Positions 8,301 to 15,632 of a DNA stretch of 23,499 bases are shown here, piece after piece; the first letter of the stretch is position 1, and every line of letters begins with the position of its first letter. The notes below the pieces were generated by a model. That model was not told the DNA's origin and did no database searches. It saw only the letters and a program-made list of their open reading frames with translations. Made by a program: the position numbers and the translations under genes. Where the stretch lies: the NCBI GenBank assembly GCA_964605775.1, contig CAZSDU010000033.1, positions 1-23,499 on the forward strand, read 5' to 3'. Origin of the DNA: CAZSDU01 sp964605775 (lineage in GTDB: Bacteria > Bacteroidota > Bacteroidia > Bacteroidales > FEN-979).

Positions 8301-9071
8301 GATATTCTTTACTTCCTTATCGAGAATATCGTTGGGTAAACGATATTCAGGAATGCCATAACGAAGCCAACCTCCCGGTTTAGGGGCAGCTTCATAAATA
8401 TCCACCTGATGTCCCTCAATCTGAAGGAAATGTCCGGCTGATAATCCACCGGGACCGGCGCCGATGACAGCTACTTTTTTTCCCGTAGAAGGTTTTACGG
8501 AGGGTACATATTTATCTGGCGACTCAAGGTCAGCATCAGCTGCAAACCTTTTCAGGTAATCGATTCCCACCGGGGCACCTTCATCCAGCAGGTTCCTCCT
8601 GCATTCCGACTCGCAGGGACGAACGCAAACCCGGCCGCAAATGGCAGGAAGCGGATTAGTTTCCTTGATCAGCGCGATGGCATCATGGTAAAGTCCTTTT
8701 TCGATCAGGGAAATATAGCCCTGAACATCTACGCCGGCCGGGCAGGTTTGTTTGCATGGACCGATACAGTCGGCATAATGGTTGCTAAGCATAAGCTCCA
8801 AGGCCATCTTCCGTGATTTTCGGATTCCCTCATTATCGGTGATGATCTTCATACCTTCCGTGATTTTCGTGGAACAGGAAGGTTGATGTCCGCGCATGCC
8901 CTCCACTTCAACCACACAGACATAACAGGAAGAAAAAGGTTCAAGCCTATCATCATTACATAAGGTGGGAATAACTATCCCGTTTCGCCGGGCAAGTCCG
9001 AGAATGGTTTCCCCGGGAATTCCTTTGACTATATTTCCGTTGAGTATGATATTCAAAAAATTGTCGGCCAT
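5367..9071 (-). CDS. Fused Fe-S flavoprotein: NuoG-like 2Fe-2S, GltD/NfnB module, ferredoxin, degenerate FdhA-like domain
   Basis: 1234 residues. In order: a NuoG/HydA-type [2Fe-2S] domain (C38, C49, C52, C66); a GltD N-terminal Fe-S domain (C102, C106, C110, C145, C149, C153, C157); a FAD site GAGPGG (205-210); an NADPH-type site GGGNTAMDC (336-344) with RRTEKEMPA (361-369); a Cys-rich linker (C585, C588, C590, C596); a 2[4Fe-4S] ferredoxin (C635/638/641/645 and C678/681/684/688); then an FdhA-like domain with its [4Fe-4S] site (C713, C716, C720, C748). The catalytic Cys/Sec of formate dehydrogenase is not found where expected (about 825-845), and the C-terminal molybdopterin dinucleotide-binding domain is absent. 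An automatic label of formate dehydrogenase is therefore unlikely to be right. With the upstream NuoE and NuoF genes it suggests an electron-bifurcating NADH/NADPH/ferredoxin transhydrogenase, similar in parts to the Stn type described in Sporomusa (recalled, not compared). Cytoplasmic; no signal peptide. Confidence 0.85.
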   Translation of the reverse strand: MADNFLNIILNGNIVKGIPGETILGLARRNGIVIPTLCNDDRLEPFSSCYVCVVEVEGMRGHQPSCSTKITEGMKIITDNEGIRKSRKMALELMLSNHYADCIGPCKQTCPAGVDVQGYISLIEKGLYHDAIALIKETNPLPAICGRVCVRPCESECRRNLLDEGAPVGIDYLKRFAADADLESPDKYVPSVKPSTGKKVAVIGAGPGGLSAGHFLQIEGHQVDIYEAAPKPGGWLRYGIPEYRLPNDILDKEVKNITDLGVRIHYHQRLGDNLSYKEIKEKYDALVLTIGSQKGTGVGCEGDDAVNVYSGIDFLKNMEITGQRYDFRGKTIAVVGGGNTAMDCCRTSIRCKADKVYVIYRRTEKEMPANPIEIHESKLEGVEYLFLTLPKKINKNAQGEVESISCIRMELGEPDASGRRRPVPLEGSDFEVKVDYILAAIGQKTDVNFIDDINAFAEGGELNINKWGDIEADKATLQTGIPSVFAAGDGVTGPATIIEAIAQAKVASTSVHQYLMGLPIMPLKKPFTSRKDNFKKQKAEEYQGRFAVQNREEMPTLPAGERFNFREVELGYNSEEVAHHEVQRCLECGCTAFLNCDLQKFSSEYDAQQKTYEGEFKEYTVDFRHPYIEIDNNKCILCARCVRICREMAGANALGLINRGFDTYVAPSMGDALQDTPCESCGLCISTCPTGAITENVLFKPGPVTTTEAETICNYCGVGCAITLHQKNGFTMRVTGRNGLVNTDGNLCKYPKFGYHVLNDTDRITQPMLKVDGKFQPISFPDAFALIHTRIKSVAADENAFFGGARLSNEELYLIHKLARAAAATNNVGSFHYLERAEGYRSNCEINVPLHEIAEASKIYLLGTEINQDHAVAGFMVQHTRHRRKTPVVLVTEKEKNSMSHKVDRQFRVKSYYHFVKALNHYLLSNGLENAIFLRDRVDGLEDYKSGLLKEDFNELVLMSGLTCEDIAAFAVEYNHEMNAILIFSEKEISGNTCREIFNLARITGKLGKTANGLIALKEKNNSQGVFDMGVSPHYGIGGQDLNDVSYNERLKMNWTLDALPEAETKCLLDSLQEGKFRNLFIFGEDPIGCATDRAFVEKMLDKASFMVVQDYFMTDTANAADLVLPASFPTEIGGTFTNSQKVIQEFDKVMHSRIEMNSLRQLSGIMKVFGISSPENPKDILMEVITLLPEHKEHGKLWMQPSCDENNKSHFDFGCDFLVKRFDNEFKQAFKQI

Positions 9072-9085
9072 ATATATAGTTTTTT

Positions 9086-9137
9086 AGTTGGTGAGTTGGT
9101 GAGTTGGTGAGTCCAATAACCCGCCAGCTCACCAGCT
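9086..9137. repeat. AGTTGGTG tandem repeat with a hairpin, inside the operon
   Basis: AGTTGGTG occurs 3.4 times in tandem (9086-9112) in the 76-bp gap between the NuoF-like and flavoprotein genes. The last copy (9102-9112) can pair with 9127-9137 over 11 positions, two of them T-G. In the minus-strand transcript those two become A-C mismatches, leaving 9 pairs. It could tune RNA processing between the two genes, or be neutral simple sequence. Confidence 0.55.
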
Positions 9138-9147
9138 CTATAGCTCA

Positions 9148-10923
9148 CTAGCTTAATAAGATTGAGTTAAATTTGCATTTCGAGTAACAGACTCCGCATT
9201 TGGTGCAGATTTCCTGGTTAATCAGGTGGGGTTGTTTACGTTCGCCTGAGATGGCCTTTACCGGACAATTTTTAAGACAGACCATGCAACCGGTACATTT
9301 CTCTGCATCAACGGTATAGGTCAGCAATGGTCTGCAGACCTTTGCCGGGCATTTTTTATGCGTAATATGAGCTTCATACTCATCCCTGAAATAACGAATG
9401 GTGGTCAATACCGGATTGGGGGCAGTCTGTCCCAGTCCGCAAAGTGAATTATCCTTGATCTGGAAAGCAATTTCTTCCAGTTTTTCGATATCCCCTTGCT
9501 TGCCATGACCATTGGTGATACGGTCGAGGATTTCCAGCATTCGCTTGGTTCCCATACGGCAAAATGTACATTTCCCGCAGCTTTCTTTCCGGGTGAAATC
9601 AAGGAAAAATTTGGCTACATCCACCATACAGGTGGTTTCATCCATCACCACCATACCTCCTGAGCCCATGATGGCGCCCGTAGCATTGACAGAATCATAA
9701 TCGACGATGGTGTCGGCCAGAAATTCCGGAATACAGCCTCCGGAAGGGCCACCCATTTGGACCGCTTTGAAACGCTTATCGTTTTTAATCCCTCCGCCGA
9801 GTTTAAAAATTACATCCCTGATGGTCATTCCCATCGGGACTTCCACAAGCCCTGAACGGCGCACCTTCCCGGCAAGCGCAAAAACTTTTGTCCCCTTGCT
9901 TTTTTCAGTACCATAAGCAGCATATGATTCTGCCCCGTTGAGGATGATCCAAGGCACATTGGCATAGGTCTCCACATTGTTGATGTTGGTCGGGTTTTTC
10001 CATAACCCAGAAACAGCAGGGAAAGGCGGGCGTTTTCTGGGCATACCTCTTTCGCCTTCAATCGATGCAATCAGGGCTGTTTCTTCTCCGCAGACAAAAG
10101 CTCCGGCACCTTCCTTAATATAGATATCGAGATCAAATCCCTGCAATCCGAAAATATTTTTCCCCAGATAGCCTTTTTCATGAGCCTGACGGATTGCGAT
10201 GTTCAGTCGCTTGATGGCCAGAGGATATTCGGCTCTGCAATAGATCACCCCGCCGGTGGCTTCAATGGCATAAGCGGCAATGATCATCCCTTCCAGCACC
10301 GAATGTGGGTCCCCTTCCAGCACCGAGCGGTCCATAAAAGCACCGGGGTCGCCTTCATCGGCATTGCAGATCACATACTTATGCGGAGATTTGTTGGCAT
10401 TGGCAAATTTCCATTTCATTCCCGTGGGGAAACCTCCGCCTCCTCTTCCGCGAATACCTGATTTGAGGATGGTATCAATAACCTCTTCCCGCGTTATTTT
10501 TTCTGTTACAATTTTTCTGATGGCGGTATAGCCTTTTCTTTGCTCATATTCATCAATGGATTCAGGATCCATGAACCCGCAATTGCGCAGGACAATCTTC
10601 ACCTGTGAATTCAGAAAATCATTTTCAGGAGCTGGAAAAAGATCACTGTAAACAATATAATCGCGGATGGGATCATGCTGGTGGATATGTTTTTCGATGA
10701 CCTCCACAGCCCTGTCGGCATCCACTTCTCCGTAAAGATAAGTGCCTGTTTCATCAGTAATTTCCACCAGGGGTTCCCGGTAGCACATTCCGACACAAGA
10801 CGTTTTTTTTAGTTCGAAGTCCAGCTTATCCGACTCCTTAAGGGCTTTGATCTTTTCATAGGTCTTATGGGCACCTGCAGCTATCCCGCAACTTCCAAGA
10901 CCGACTGTAACGGTAGTTGTCAT
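9148..10923 (-). CDS. NuoF/HydB-like NADH-binding FMN Fe-S subunit
   Basis: 591 residues. A thioredoxin-like N-terminal domain (1 to about 85) keeps three Cys (C12, C43, C47), with A17 where a fourth may stand in [2Fe-2S] relatives. The NuoF core follows: the glycine-rich FMN/NADH loop GIRGRGGGGFPTGMKW (157-171), NADEGDPGAFMDRS (187-200), and the [4Fe-4S] site ESCGKCTFCRMG with a later Cys in SLCGLGQTAPNP. The C-terminus carries a 2[4Fe-4S] ferredoxin (CTGCMVCLKNCP and CTKCGVCYSKC). This is the layout of HydB-type subunits of soluble bifurcating complexes, longer than respiratory NuoF (about 440 residues). It oxidises or reduces NADH and passes electrons to the partner subunits. It lies 54 bp after the NuoE-like gene and 76 bp before the fused flavoprotein. 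Confidence 0.93.
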   Translation of the reverse strand: MTTTVTVGLGSCGIAAGAHKTYEKIKALKESDKLDFELKKTSCVGMCYREPLVEITDETGTYLYGEVDADRAVEVIEKHIHQHDPIRDYIVYSDLFPAPENDFLNSQVKIVLRNCGFMDPESIDEYEQRKGYTAIRKIVTEKITREEVIDTILKSGIRGRGGGGFPTGMKWKFANANKSPHKYVICNADEGDPGAFMDRSVLEGDPHSVLEGMIIAAYAIEATGGVIYCRAEYPLAIKRLNIAIRQAHEKGYLGKNIFGLQGFDLDIYIKEGAGAFVCGEETALIASIEGERGMPRKRPPFPAVSGLWKNPTNINNVETYANVPWIILNGAESYAAYGTEKSKGTKVFALAGKVRRSGLVEVPMGMTIRDVIFKLGGGIKNDKRFKAVQMGGPSGGCIPEFLADTIVDYDSVNATGAIMGSGGMVVMDETTCMVDVAKFFLDFTRKESCGKCTFCRMGTKRMLEILDRITNGHGKQGDIEKLEEIAFQIKDNSLCGLGQTAPNPVLTTIRYFRDEYEAHITHKKCPAKVCRPLLTYTVDAEKCTGCMVCLKNCPVKAISGERKQPHLINQEICTKCGVCYSKCKFNSILLS

Positions 10924-10942
10924 ATAGGATTTATGATTTTAG

Positions 10943-10959
10943 ATTTACGATTTCAGATT
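10943..10959. repeat. 17-nt intergenic repeat, copy 2
   Basis: Identical to 5357-5373, in the same orientation, within the 54-bp gap between the NuoE-like and NuoF-like genes. The flanking bases (GATTTATGATTTTAG) look like a decayed extra copy. Confidence 0.7.
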
Positions 10960-10977
10960 AAGATTCCCTACGCCCCG

Positions 10978-11496
10978 TTAATTGCTTTCGGCCAGTTTGA
11001 TATTTTTCACAATTCTTACGGCTTCATTCCCGGTTAGTTTACCATAAGTATGGTCGCTGATCATCATAACGGGGGCAAGTGAGCAGCAGCCCAAACAGGC
11101 GACCGACTCCAGGGTAAACAGACGATCCTCCGTGGTCTGTCCGTCTCTGACTTTCAACGCTTCTTCCAGGGCTTCGGTGATTTCTACGGCATTCTGAACA
11201 TGGCAAGCAGTCCCGTGACATACCTTGATGATATGTTTACCCACTGGACTTAAGCGAAATTGCGCATAAAAAGTCGCCACTCCGAACATATCAGATAGCG
11301 GGATACCTGTTTCCCGTGACAGTTTCTCGAAGGCTTCCCGGGGAATATATCCGAACACTTCCTGTGCCCCCTGAAGCAGGGGAATAATATTTCCTTTCTT
11401 CCCTTTATATTTAACGATCAGGGCATCAAGCAAACTCAGATCAACCTTAGTGGACAGGATGGATTTTTCATTGGTTTTCAGTCTTGCAACGCGCAT
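10978..11496 (-). CDS. NuoE/HydC-like [2Fe-2S] subunit
   Basis: 172 residues, the usual length for the 24-kDa NuoE family. The helical N-terminal part has IIPLLQGAQEVFGYIP and the thioredoxin-like part binds a [2Fe-2S] cluster through C93 and C98 (CHGTAC) and C134 and C138 (CLGCC, with an extra C137). It partners the NuoF-like subunit in NADH:acceptor complexes. ATG 11496 is 17 bp after the stop of the preceding ATP-grasp protein, so the two genes are almost certainly co-transcribed. Family membership is clear; assignment to a bifurcating complex rests on the neighbours. Confidence 0.93.
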   Translation of the reverse strand: MRVARLKTNEKSILSTKVDLSLLDALIVKYKGKKGNIIPLLQGAQEVFGYIPREAFEKLSRETGIPLSDMFGVATFYAQFRLSPVGKHIIKVCHGTACHVQNAVEITEALEEALKVRDGQTTEDRLFTLESVACLGCCSLAPVMMISDHTYGKLTGNEAVRIVKNIKLAESN

Positions 11497-11513
11497 TTTG
11501 TTTAATATTGAGT

Positions 11514-14500
11514 TTAATAAGTAATTACGGAAATTCGTTTTTTTCCGTCCATTCGAACCGTCAGTGGTTTTTCAAAATGAACAATGGTAAAATAGTTTGT
11601 CTTTTTCAGAGTTTTCTGTTGTCTGAGGATATCATAACGGACAAAGCTATTGGAAAACTCCGGCTGAACGCAGAAATAGCCGACATTCATGGAGGTTACA
11701 TTATGAAAGAAGTGTGAGCCTGAAGAAGCATCCAGAGGGAATCCTTCCAGGCTGGTTTCCACGATCACTTTTGCATTGGATATCTGTGGCCAGGCGACCG
11801 GGATCCCGATCCAGCGATCACGGGTTCCCCAGCGTCCGGGTCCAATCAGGATGTATTTCTTTCCCTCTTTACCCATTTCAGAATTAATCCTGTCCATTTC
11901 CTCAGCCATCTCCACTGTTTTTCCCTTATCGAAGGTATCCGGGTCAACAAACACCACCTCATGAATATTCTCCATGATTCCGTTGCCCATTTCTTTTTCG
12001 CTATAGAGTAATATTTCGTCCTGATTGATTTTATCCATATCCACCACGAAATCCGTTGCATTTCCGATCAGTGGTTTAATCTGCAAAAGATAGAAGGAGG
12101 CTTTATAGTTTTCATCTTTGTTAAGGTCAACGGCAAACTCGATCTCCACGGGTGAACCCAGGGCTTCCCTCACCAGATCAAGAACCACTTCAATGGTTTT
12201 GGCCAGTGGAATATAGTTGTATTTTAAAATATCCGCAAAATTTACCACCCTTGGACCGGCTTCCCTGAGTCCCGCGGTGATACGGTTATTCTCAAGGGAA
12301 TAAACCGATGCACAATGGGTGAGGGTTCCATGCATTTCCGCATCATCAATATCGAGTTTTCTTAAGCCTGCATCTTCACCTTCCAGAAGATTGATATTCT
12401 TTTTTCCCAGGTCAACGGCATAAAAATAAACCTGGGAACCGGTATATTGATCTTTCGGAGAATTGATCTCGAGGTTGGGATACAACGGGGCAAAACGGAA
12501 AGCCTTCTCCCCTTCCACCACATACCTTCCCAGCCCAAGGGCGATCACTGCAAAACCTTCTTCCGGTTTCATGTGGGCGAAGGGATAATAATTATAGGAT
12601 TGCGCAACACCGCTGATATGGGGATAGAAAACATCGGCATACTGATGACCCACGACTTCCTGAATGACGACAGCCATTTTTTCCTGGTCAATCCTGTAGT
12701 TGACGGCTTCAATATACCCTTTGGCAATGGGTGAATACACGGATGCATAGACCAGTTTGATGGCATTCATGAGCTGTTCCAGTCTGACTTTGGGATCCGG
12801 ATGATTATTCGGGATAAGGTAAGTTTCGAATATTCCGGCAAAGGGTTGATTCAGCGAATCCTCGAACAGTCCGGAGGAACGCACTGCCAGGGGTTTTGTG
12901 ATCAGGCGGACGATCTGTTTCAGCTTACGGATGAGTGTTTCCGTTAATTTGCCTTCGATAAACCATTGCTTGATCAGATCATAATCATTCTCCATGACCG
13001 CCTTTTCCCTGAGTTTATTCCGGTCGAGAAAATACTCAAATTCATCGGTGCCAATGATGGATGTTTTCGGAGTCCGGATATTGATATTGGGAAGGTGTTG
13101 GGAAAAATCATAGTTATAGATCAGGGTATTGACAAAAGCCAGCCCCCTTCCCTTTCCACCAAGCGCGCCATCGGTCAGGGCAATGATATTTCTTTCATCC
13201 AGGATGGCCGATTCTTCATAGGGGATCACCTTCCCGATGTTCTGTTCATTTCTGAAATGCTGTATGATACTGGTGAGGTATTCACGAAGACTGCTCGGGT
13301 CTTTGAAATCGGTGACTTTTGCAGGATTCAGGATTTTGGCTACCTGGATTTCGCCCCTGGCCATCAACCAAAGCGAAAAATGATCCTTGCGGGCATGGTA
13401 AAGTAAGGACTCTTCGGGAATGGTTTTCAGGAGATCTTCAAATTCTTTGAGCGACTTGGCAACAGCGATCTGGCTTCCTTCTTTATCCCGGTAAATAAAA
13501 TTACCGAAACCCAGGTAATGGGTAATAAAACTTTTAAAATCCAACAACAGGGTATCGGAATTTTTAGAAATGAAAGAAGCTTTCAGTTCATAGGCCATCT
13601 GGATATTCTCTTCATTCGATGACTGTAGGACAATAGGGAGGTCTTTGATTTCTTTACGGGTATGTTTCACTAAGCTGAAGCCTGCGGTGGGATTCAGTTT
13701 TCCATCTTTTTTGAACTTGACATCAGAAATCAGGCAGAGGATAAATTCCTTGTAGCGGTTAAAAATATATAAAGCTTCTTCATAGGTCGAGGCCAACAAT
13801 ATTTTTGGGCGTGCCTTTAACCGGAGGATACGGTAAAGTTCATCTGTAGTAACATCCTCAATGATGTTTTTGGTCTGTTCCAGGACAATATTATAAAGCA
13901 TCGGAAGATACAGGGAATAGTATTTTGAGGAGTCTTCAACCAGAAGAATGACCCTCACCATCCCGATGGAAGTATCGTTTTCGACATTGATCTTATCTTC
14001 GAGGTAGTTGATCATGGCGAAAAAAATCTTGGAATCGCCATTCCAGACAAATACCCGGTCGATCCAGGTCAGTTTTTCCGGTGTCTCCTCAAACCTGGCG
14101 ACATCAGTATTACTGTTGAGCAAAAGAAAGACCGGGATATACTGGAATTGTTCCTTGACCCTTTTACTGATTTCCACGGGAAACTGCTTATCCGTGCCTA
14201 TCATGATGATGATGAGGTCGTAATGCTTGGTTTGTAATTGTTCCATGACCTCTTCCTCTGTCGAAACCCCTGTAATTCTGGGCATTGTACTCAGGGAAAG
14301 CGCATAGAACTCCCCCAGCACATGTTCTGAAAAACGGCCTTCCTTTTCGATGCTATAGGCATCGTACAAATTTGCAACCAGTAAAATTTCTTTCACCTTA
14401 AACGGCATCAGATCATGATACAGGTCACGGTTATAGTTGGTGCGGTTTAAAAAAGTTTGGAGCAGTTGACGGCTGTATTTTACCGGAACATTTTCTTTGT

Positions 14501-15374
14501 CAACTGTCGCAGCATCGTCATGCCGGACTGTTTTTTTCAGGATTGCTTTTCCTTTAACACTGTTCAGGTAGCCGGTAATCAGGTTGGCCAGATTGATGAT
14601 CAGATGGCGCTCTTCTTCCAGAAAAGGGCCTTCAAAAGAGACAGGAAAAGCTTTGGTGTAACATATCTCGATGAACCCCTCCTGGTTGTCGATGGTTTCG
14701 AATACCTGTTTTTGTGACCATTGGGTTTCACGAAAACCCGGACTTTTCAATTCTATATTGTTATAACGGATACGGCAGACTGCAAATTCAGGATATTGCC
14801 AGGCTTTGGGCAGGATGAGGCAGATCTGATGAAGTGCTTCTTCTATGGGTTTTCCGGTACGAAGAATACTGGTAGTCTGGTTTATGGCCGTTAGTTCTTT
14901 GAGTCTTTCCCGGGTTATGTAATGTCCTTCTTTCCCTTTGATCCCGTTAAGATAACCTTCAATAAGGCTGGTCAGGTTTAGCAGGAGATCGCGTTCTTCC
15001 TTCAGGAAAGGACCCTCGTCTGCCGGAGGAAATTCCTTGAGGTAGAAAATCTCAATGCAGCCCGTGGTATTGTCAATGGTTTCAAAGAATTGTTCTTGCT
15101 TCCACTGGGTTTCAAGAAAATCCTGACTGGTAAACTCCAATTCATCAAAGCGGATGCGGGCAACTGTTGATTCGGGGTATTGCCAGGCAAGAGGAAGGAC
15201 CTGGCAAATTTCAAGAAGCGCATCTGGTATTGATTTATTCCGTTTTAATATAGTAACCGTTTCATTGATCGCGGAAAGCTCCTTCAGCCTTTCCCGGTTA
15301 TTGTAAACAAGTTTTTCAACATCGACAGGATCGGGAGGATGAATCCTGTATGATTTTTCTTCGTCAGAGGGCAT
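11514..15374 (-). CDS. Receiver/ATP-grasp protein with duplicated N-terminal sensor domain, long paralogue
   Basis: 1286 residues. Two tandem copies of a roughly 125-residue GAF-like domain begin RERLKELSAINET (27) and RERLKELTAINQT (155); each contains AWQYPE and ends in a helix with EER. Then come a degenerate receiver (about 326-460), a second receiver (about 474-620) with E480-D481, D551, S585/S586 and K604, and DHFSLWLMAR (664-673). The PPDK/PEP-synthase-type ATP-grasp domain (about 728-1103) has GALGGKGRG and AVRSSGLFEDS, and the C-terminal domain has LIGPGRWGTRD and GSHFFHNVTS. From the first receiver on it matches the 928-3903 protein domain for domain. It lacks the phosphohistidine and PEP-binding domains of PEP synthase. 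It is first in the redox operon, 17 bp before the NuoE-like gene, so its product probably senses or regulates something tied to that complex (inference). Confidence 0.88.
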   Translation of the reverse strand: MPSDEEKSYRIHPPDPVDVEKLVYNNRERLKELSAINETVTILKRNKSIPDALLEICQVLPLAWQYPESTVARIRFDELEFTSQDFLETQWKQEQFFETIDNTTGCIEIFYLKEFPPADEGPFLKEERDLLLNLTSLIEGYLNGIKGKEGHYITRERLKELTAINQTTSILRTGKPIEEALHQICLILPKAWQYPEFAVCRIRYNNIELKSPGFRETQWSQKQVFETIDNQEGFIEICYTKAFPVSFEGPFLEEERHLIINLANLITGYLNSVKGKAILKKTVRHDDAATVDKENVPVKYSRQLLQTFLNRTNYNRDLYHDLMPFKVKEILLVANLYDAYSIEKEGRFSEHVLGEFYALSLSTMPRITGVSTEEEVMEQLQTKHYDLIIIMIGTDKQFPVEISKRVKEQFQYIPVFLLLNSNTDVARFEETPEKLTWIDRVFVWNGDSKIFFAMINYLEDKINVENDTSIGMVRVILLVEDSSKYYSLYLPMLYNIVLEQTKNIIEDVTTDELYRILRLKARPKILLASTYEEALYIFNRYKEFILCLISDVKFKKDGKLNPTAGFSLVKHTRKEIKDLPIVLQSSNEENIQMAYELKASFISKNSDTLLLDFKSFITHYLGFGNFIYRDKEGSQIAVAKSLKEFEDLLKTIPEESLLYHARKDHFSLWLMARGEIQVAKILNPAKVTDFKDPSSLREYLTSIIQHFRNEQNIGKVIPYEESAILDERNIIALTDGALGGKGRGLAFVNTLIYNYDFSQHLPNINIRTPKTSIIGTDEFEYFLDRNKLREKAVMENDYDLIKQWFIEGKLTETLIRKLKQIVRLITKPLAVRSSGLFEDSLNQPFAGIFETYLIPNNHPDPKVRLEQLMNAIKLVYASVYSPIAKGYIEAVNYRIDQEKMAVVIQEVVGHQYADVFYPHISGVAQSYNYYPFAHMKPEEGFAVIALGLGRYVVEGEKAFRFAPLYPNLEINSPKDQYTGSQVYFYAVDLGKKNINLLEGEDAGLRKLDIDDAEMHGTLTHCASVYSLENNRITAGLREAGPRVVNFADILKYNYIPLAKTIEVVLDLVREALGSPVEIEFAVDLNKDENYKASFYLLQIKPLIGNATDFVVDMDKINQDEILLYSEKEMGNGIMENIHEVVFVDPDTFDKGKTVEMAEEMDRINSEMGKEGKKYILIGPGRWGTRDRWIGIPVAWPQISNAKVIVETSLEGFPLDASSGSHFFHNVTSMNVGYFCVQPEFSNSFVRYDILRQQKTLKKTNYFTIVHFEKPLTVRMDGKKRISVITY

Positions 15375-15395
15375 AATTCATGAGGATGGATGCGT

Positions 15396-15403
15396 CAAAA
15401 ATA
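15396..15403 (-). promoter_or_regulatory. -7 box TATTTTTG of the redox operon
   Basis: The minus strand reads TATTTTTG from 15403 to 15396, a full TAnnTTTG match, and places the transcription start near 15389, about 15 nt before ATG 15374. The geometry is the same as at 3925-3932 in front of the paralogue. No clear -33 TTTG is present; the upstream DNA is an A/T tract. Confidence 0.5.
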
Positions 15404-15454
15404 GTATAAAACTTTTTAAGAAAAAAAATAAAAAACTATGTTTCAATAAAATAT

Positions 15455-15503
15455 GTAATTCACTTACAGAATATACGTGATTTACTTATTTATCCTAAGT
15501 AAA
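15455..15503. promoter_or_regulatory. Two adjacent inverted repeats: candidate operators
   Basis: GTAATTCAC (15455-15463) and GTGATTTAC (15477-15485) are inverted with 8 of 9 matches and a 13-nt spacer. Directly beside them, TTTACTTA (15481-15488) and TAAGTAAA (15496-15503) form a perfect 8-bp inverted repeat with a 7-nt spacer. Both lie in the middle of the 258-bp gap between the divergent redox operon and gdhA, upstream of both likely promoters, as expected for binding sites of a dimeric regulator. AT-rich DNA produces such pairs by chance, so this is tentative. Confidence 0.35.
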
Positions 15504-15580
15504 CTTCGTATAAAATTGATAATTAATAATTTATAAAAAATATTTTTTTATTTTTTCTCAGACTGATAAAAATATTTATG

Positions 15581-15588
15581 TAATATTG
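15581..15588 (+). promoter_or_regulatory. Weak -7 box candidate for gdhA
   Basis: TAATATTG matches TAnnTTTG at 5 of the 6 fixed positions. It would give a leader of roughly 38 nt before ATG 15633. No matching -33 box is seen. Confidence 0.25.
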
Positions 15589-15632
15589 TGAAAAAAATAA
15601 CACACTAATTATTCATTAAATAAATAACCATT

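Noticed and set aside
5367..9071. Calling the fused flavoprotein a formate dehydrogenase or an iron hydrogenase
   Set aside because: No catalytic Cys/Sec and no terminal molybdopterin-binding domain for the first, and no H-cluster domain for the second.
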